Below are positions 58,918 through 64,000 of a stretch of 64,000 nt of DNA, in pieces. How positions within the stretch are numbered: the stretch's first letter is position 1; every line of letters starts with the position of its first letter. The notes beneath the pieces were generated by a model, which saw only the letters and a list, made by a program, of their open reading frames with translations, was not told the DNA's origin and ran no database searches. This stretch comes from Nansenia antarctica (Eukaryota > Chordata > Actinopteri > Argentiniformes > Microstomatidae). The translations under genes were made by a program, and so were the position numbers. Location: positions 94,445,332 through 94,509,331 of the forward strand of contig OZ022339.1 of NCBI GenBank assembly GCA_963989245.1. The letters run 5' to 3'.

Positions 58918-59929
58918 ATAGAGAGAGAGACACACACACAGAGTCAATTTGGGGCCACATGTCACTGGTCATTTGAGTTCTAAAAAGCATTTAGTGTTAG
59001 CCTATAATGTATTAATACATGGATTCATCTTTGAATCTTGGCTGAGTCCTGGTTAATCTTCTGTCTTCCACTTCCTCGCCAGTGTAATATCAAATGACCC
59101 TCTTAGACCGAAGAGTGGTCACGCATCCCCCCCTTCACTTCTGCAGGGCCGCAGAACACTTACATAACATGTTTTCCTCAGTCTTATTTATTATCCCCCC
59201 CCTTTGCCAGAATAACTGATTCGGTTTTGCTGCAAACAGAACCAGAGGTAAAGAGAGTGGATGCCACATTTATTGTATGATAAATTAATGGAATTTTATT
59301 ATCATTCAAGATATAACCTGCCTCAATACTAACATGATCGCTATTGGGGCTGGTTACCGCTGGTTACCGGCTCAGAATAGCTACAGTAATACTCCTGGTG
59401 CTAACTGGATCAAGGTTCAAAGGCATGATGCAACATGATAAGTTGCTTTCTTCCGTTGAAATGAGTAATGTTGTTGTACATAAGGCAATATACATGTACA
59501 GTAGTGCAGACATCTAGTCGTCACACAAATTGCATCCTTTGAAACTTTTGATTCCTGCTCTTTTTATCTGATGCTTTGATCATTTGGACAAAGGCTTTAT
59601 GAGGTCATAAGGAGGATTGACCTCCTGGGTCATAAGTACGTCTGTGTAAACATGCAGTAGACTCCCAACCATCCAGCACATTTATAACCTGCCATAGCTC
59701 AGAGAAGATATTTTGGTCTTGGCTGCATGAGACTGTGCAGAATGGTGTCGATAAGCAGCTTAAACACGGGGATGACCATTCCTGATGACCCACCAGTCGC
59801 CAGGTCACAGGTAAATTCCGTTCTTTTCTCAGGTACACCCTTACATTGGCACATGATGAACTGAACCTTAAACCCATCAGTAAACTGAACACATGGATGT
59901 ACAGTATTTACTTATGTTACCTTTTTGGC
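58918..59929. other. Intergenic, one unexplained open stretch
   Basis: No repeat family recognised. On the minus strand about 59885-59715 is open in one frame (reading VQFIMCQCKGVPEKRTEF...VIPVFKLLIDTILHS), but it has no homologue that I know and no convincing splice pair. Confidence 0.35.
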
Positions 59930-60240
59930 ATTTAGCAGACGCCTTATTCCAAAGCGATTTACAATCGGTACATTGTAATCATCAATTCACCAGAGAATCA
60001 TCAATTCACCAGTCATAGCAGGAAGAATAATCTAGCTCAGGCCAGGGGCCATTGGCAGTCGTCGTGATAGAAGGAGAAATAATTATTGTATTTATTTTTT
60101 ACACTGGAGAAACAGTACAAGGGGGGGAAGTAGATATTTTAGGAGACACAGTATAGGGGGAAGCAGGTAGTAGATGTCTCAGGAGGAGCAGTTAAGATGT
60201 AACCTGAAGAGATGGGTCTTCAGTCTTCGACGGAAGATTG
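59930..60240. repeat. Dispersed fish repeat, copy 2
   Basis: GGCATTTAGCAGACGCCTTA, then TCCAAAGCGATTTACAATC and later CAGGGGCCATTGGCAGTCG match the copy at 6894-7200. A 19-bp piece (AATCATCAATTCACCAGAG) is duplicated inside. Confidence 0.55.
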
Positions 60241-60875
60241 GCCGTGCCATCGATAGTGTGCTGACACTGTAGACAATAATTTACTTGAGAAGGTGTGTCG
60301 GATAAAACTTATGTGCCCATGCTTTCTGCCTACCCTTATGTAGGGACCCTTGTGTTTCTTTCCCCTTACCCAGGGTTCGAGTTATGTGGGAGCCAATGGG
60401 AGCTGAGCTCCCATAGAGATGGTCTGAGGCTCTCTGAGCTCCCATGAAGGCAGTAAAATCAAAAATCTGTGGGGGTCGCTAATAATACATTACCACAACT
60501 ATTATTTGATCAAAATGTCAATGTAATGAATATTATTTAATTTATATTATAAATATTGTAAAATAAACACGTTTTTCAAAAGAACTACGCGCACCATTAA
60601 TCTCCTGTGAATGACAGTATGCCTTTGACTGCCTGCACTTCACCACCAAGACACCATGGGGCGCAGTAGAATATTGTGCAACAGCAAAAGGTTGATTAAT
60701 CAGCTGTGCGGTAAACCGTTGGAACACACAGTGCACAGCTGATTAATCAATTAAACCAATAGAGTGAGACACCAGTTGCCTTTCAGGAAGTAGTGAGATC
60801 GTGCACCTAGCCTATTATTGAGAAGCAAACATTCATTCATTAGCTATACAGGAGTATATACATACAGTAGCTACC

Positions 60876-61034
60876 ATGCCGCCCAAAAAAAGGCCACTGC
60901 TGCCGACCGGGTCATCAAGCCTAGAAAATGTCGGGTTTTTATCAAAGAAACCTGCTATGACACCTAACGTTAGCCCTGCTGCTACTACTGTTACTACTAC
61001 TGCTGCTACTACTGAGGACTCTGCTACCTACTGA
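60876..61034 (+). pseudogene. Possible transposase N-terminal exon, MPPKKRP...
   Basis: A 52-codon frame starts MPPKKRPLLPTGSSSLENVG and ends in a Thr/Ala-rich tail (PAATTVTTTAATTEDSATY). A basic PKKRP start followed by a low-complexity linker resembles the first exon of hAT transposases related to ZMYM/ZBED proteins, which begin with a nuclear localisation sequence before a zinc finger. The zinc finger is absent. A splice donor GTAAGG follows at about 61162 (CCGTAAAGGTAAGGTGG), but the stop lies before it. Confidence 0.35.
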
Positions 61035-61138
61035 AAACAGACCACTCAGCCTACTGAAAACAGACCACTCAGCCTACTGAAAACAGACCACTCAGCCTAC
61101 TGAAAACAGACCACTCAGCCTACTGAAAACAGACCACT
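61027..61138. repeat. 23-bp minisatellite, 5 units
   Basis: CCTACTGAAAACAGACCACT plus CAG, nearly perfect, starting within the last codons of the short frame. The TGA stop of that frame is in the first unit. Confidence 0.9.
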
Positions 61139-61507
61139 TTGGTCTATCTTGTCTCCGTAAAGGTAAGGTGGCTTTTACTTTTTACTAACCTAGTGTACTA
61201 ACCTAATGTATTTTTCGCTCCTTCTGTATAGCAAAAATAACAAAATTATTGGCCGAGATACATGTGTGACTATCGCTTTTATAGCTGTTGTTTCATGTGG
61301 GGCTGTTGATGTGGTGAAATGAGTAGCCTGCAGCTGTAGCGTCAGGATATGTTGGGATTTGAGGATGAGGATGATGTTTCTGTACCGGTACCGTTTTTAA
61401 AGTATCGATTTGTCACCGGTATCGAATAAAACCCAAACTGTACCCAACCCTAACTATATGTTTACATGCCAACTAATTAGCTAATTCATTTCTTTCATTT
61501 AGAGCTG

Positions 61508-61600
61508 AGGGGAGCAACAGAGAGACGGACAACAGGACAGCAACAGAGAGACAGACAACAGGACAGCAACAGAGAGACAGACAACAGGACAGTAACAGAG
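61508..61600. repeat. 26-bp minisatellite, about 3.5 units
   Basis: AGCAACAGAGAGACAGACAA plus CAGGAC, inside the hAT element. Confidence 0.85.
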
Positions 61601-62080
61601 AGACAACGGGAGAGGAGAGCAATAGAGACAGAACTGAATGCACTGAACCTTTTTTTTTATTCTTTGCATTATTAACACTGTTGTGTTATTGTGTTATTAA
61701 AGTGTTTAAGTGTTTTATGGTAAAGCATTATGAGTGGTGTGTGTGTGCAGGGTGCTCGTGAGTTGTATATTTTGGGGAGGGGGGAGGCTTGTGTATGGGG
61801 GCGGGGGGTCCTCACACAAAGGAGTAGCCTAGGGCCACTGACCACCTTAATCCGCTACTGCCTATAGCTAATTAAAACTTGTAAGTCCCATCGCTGTGTG
61901 GGCATGATTCGCGCGTGCATGAGAACATTTCGCACTGTTATTTTGGAGACCCCCACAGAGTTCAGCTTATAACTCGAACCCTGCCCTTACCTAACCCTAA
62001 CCCTAAACCCTTACCTAACCGGCTTCATTCAGAAACAACCCCTAGTCCCTGCTTCTCTTGTGCAGCTCTGAGAGGATTGG

Positions 62081-62226
62081 AGACTTACTGTAGGCATATA
62101 CAGCCCAGTCAGACTTACTGTAGGCATACAGCCCAGTCAGACTTACTGTAGGCATACAGCCCAGTCAGACTTACTGTAGGCATACAGCCCAGTCAGACTT
62201 ACTGTAGGCATATACAGCCCAGTCAG
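62081..62226. repeat. 28/30-bp minisatellite, 5 units
   Basis: GACTTACTGTAGGCATACAG plus CCCAGTCA. The outer units have an extra TA (30 bp) and the inner three are 28 bp. Confidence 0.9.
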
Positions 62227-63884
62227 ATCTGCACGTGTTGAGGGCCTAGGGATTGTTTTTGGATGAGTGATCATCGACCAGTTTTTCGCCATCCCTCCTA
62301 CACCGCCACCACCTGAAGACCCTTTCCAGCCTCTGCCAGGCAACACCTCATCTGACCCATATTGGCCAACCGCCCTCCCAGAGTGAGACTGGGTGATGAG
62401 CTCCAGGGTGGCAGGCCAAAGCCCAAACATTTGTATTTGATATTTTCGATCATATCTAATATATGTAATAACAATGTTTGTACTAGTTGGAGACCATTCA
62501 AAATAATGACGGTAACATTTTACATTAGGGTCACATTTGTAAAGGGTCTATAAATGGCTTTTAAATGGTTCATAAATCACTTGTGAGTTTATTATTAAAT
62601 GATCAACCATTAACAAAGTAAATGTTAGAAAAACAATTATTTATAAGTCATTTGTTTAGATTGATTGATATTCACTTGGTGCTTGCCAAATAGGGAGCTT
62701 GCAGTCAGAAGCCAGTTATGAATGCACGTATAAATGCTTTGAAAACTAACCCTGATGTAAAATAATCCAATATTATATTGTTGCGTCTTGGTTGCGCAGT
62801 TGGGAAATTGTGTTTGCTAGTTTTTACACCGGATGTGTTTCCTTATGGATGTAATTACTATTAATTAATGTACTCTATCTATGCCTCAATACAACAATTA
62901 CCACCATGACTACCCTCATCAGATATGGTCCAAAATAAGACCATCGACTTATTCATTAATTTCTAGTATGGAAAGACCTCATTGGATAACAGCAATAGAA
63001 GACCAGTTCTCTAAACCTTTCTGGGTACACTTTCATTGAAAACATTTAGACAGTTCATTAATTAACCCCGACAATAATATTTCATGATCATTGTCTAATA
63101 CTGTAATAATGTCTCTGTAGTCCAATGAGTGCCCTATGGTGTCTAAATGGTACAATGGTATAATGAAAGAGACAGCCTAATGCTCAGGCAATGTTGTGCT
63201 AAGAATCCTAGTCTGAAGAAATGATGATCAAGGTCTGTAGGTTTGGATTCAATGGCTGCAACTGGGACACAACATACAGGTCACTCTGTCTGTTACAGCA
63301 GGTTGTCTGGTTACAATATAGCAGGACTAGTACAGTGTTCTAGTACAGTGTCTCGGCAGAGCTGAAAAGTCATGGTACCAGCTGGGGAGAGACGGAGAAG
63401 ATAGCCCAAAGCCGTGCTGGATGGAGAAGAGTCGTCAATGGCCTATGCTCCATTGGGAGTTAATACAGTTGCAGTAACTAGAGAGAAAATGTCCAAACTG
63501 CATCTTCACAGGCTCAAGTTCAGTGTGATGTCACAGTGATGTGATGTCACAATGATGCCATACATAGGGATAGAGTCTTGGGATGTGAACATTCTGGGAG
63601 TCAGTCAGTTGGAGAAAGACGACGCATTGGTAAGTCCTCTGTACCAAATGTTCCAAATGTTCCTTTGAAAAAGCAATGATTGTTATCAAACAGGCAATGT
63701 AATGTCCTGCTAATTTGTACAGTATTGTGCACAGCAGATATTCAAGTTTTGTCTTGGTGTGAATTAACATTAACAAAAACATTATTGCTAAGCAGCATGT
63801 ATTTCTCTGGTCAGATTTGTTGCATTTAAAAAAAAATATCAAAATGTAAAAAACTAAAATGTGTGTATTTGCTAAGAGATCTGT
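62227..63884. other. Intergenic, nothing recognised
   Basis: A/T-rich sequence. The frames at 62143-62430 (minus) and 63531-63893 (minus) lack any recognisable domain. Short direct repeats (CTAGTACAGTGT at 63330-63350; GTGATGTCACA at 63525-63553) are the only structure seen. Confidence 0.45.
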
Positions 63885-64000
63885 CTGTCCCATGTAGCTG
63901 TCTGTCAGTGTCCCATGTAGCTGTCTGTCTGTCAGTGTTCCATGTAGCTGTCTGTCTGTCTGTCAGTGTCTCATGTAGCTGTCTGTCAATGTCCCATGTA
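63885..64000. repeat. Minisatellite 'CCATGTAGCTGTCTGTC' at window end
   Basis: Five units of CATGTAGCTGTCTGTC(TGTC)nAGTGTC with 1-3 CTGT steps. The array continues past the window edge. Confidence 0.85.

Larger units (their letters stand above)
60371..61983 (+). mobile_element. Non-autonomous hAT element with perfect 8-bp duplication
   Basis: The ends CAGGGTTCGAGTTATGTGGG and CAGCTTATAACTCGAACCCTG are inverted repeats. The duplication CCCTTACC is perfect at 60363-60370 and 61984-61991. Inside are a 52-codon open frame (60876-61034), a 23-bp tandem repeat (61027-61138), a 26-bp tandem repeat (61508-61600) and, near 61385-61450, the end of another small element (ACCGGTATCGAATAAAACCC...CCAACCCTAA). 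No catalytic transposase region remains. Confidence 0.85.

Noticed and set aside
61984..62015. CCTAACCCTAACCCTAAACCC as an interstitial telomere
   Set aside because: Only about three imperfect CCCTAA units are present, too short and irregular to call.

Overview
This is a window of a teleost fish nuclear genome. The evidence is spliced vertebrate exons separated by kilobases, dense CA/GT and GA/CT microsatellites, and fish-type transposons: several Tc1/mariner families, hAT elements with 8-bp target duplications, short TIR elements with 3-bp (TTA) duplications, tRNA-headed SINEs and truncated non-LTR retrotransposons. No bacterial-type gene, operon or CRISPR array is present. I cannot name the species; one dispersed repeat (about 35.46 and 57.47 kb) reminds me of salmonid/pike sequences, which is only a memory-based hint.

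Only one host protein-coding gene is supported: the last two coding exons of xxylt1 (xyloside xylosyltransferase 1, GT8 family) on the + strand. Bases 1-5401 are the upstream intron. The penultimate exon is 5402-5534 and carries the DxD metal-binding motif. A 15.6-kb intron (5535-21150) follows. The last exon (21151-21547, stop at 21545) carries the FNSGV, GDQD and YHGNCNTP motifs. The 3' UTR runs to about 22.44 kb, with AATAAA at 22421. Counting back from the C terminus, the two exons give about the last 176 residues of a roughly 393-residue ER enzyme that adds the second xylose to O-glucosylated EGF repeats of Notch.

From about 22.45 kb to 64 kb no host exon could be recognised. The stretch is an intergenic repeat landscape: degenerate Tc1 copies (22.9-24.8 kb, 26.6-26.9 kb); an L1-like fragment, a TTATTACAT-rich block and a SINE (25.2-26.3 kb); LINE fragments (27.4-28.4, 40.3-41.0, 46.8-47.85, 51.4 kb); a local tandem duplication (29.5-31.3 kb); a 14-bp minisatellite of about 55 units (32.3-33.07 kb); a Tc1 element with both ends, split by a LINE insertion (37.06-39.53 kb); and two hAT elements of 1.6 kb with perfect 8-bp target duplications (52.2-53.8 kb and 60.4-62.0 kb).

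I see no convincing new biological system. The most interesting host-related observation is that the splice donor of the penultimate xxylt1 exon is tandemly repeated four times at a 19-bp period. Any shift to a downstream donor would put an in-frame stop directly after the exon.
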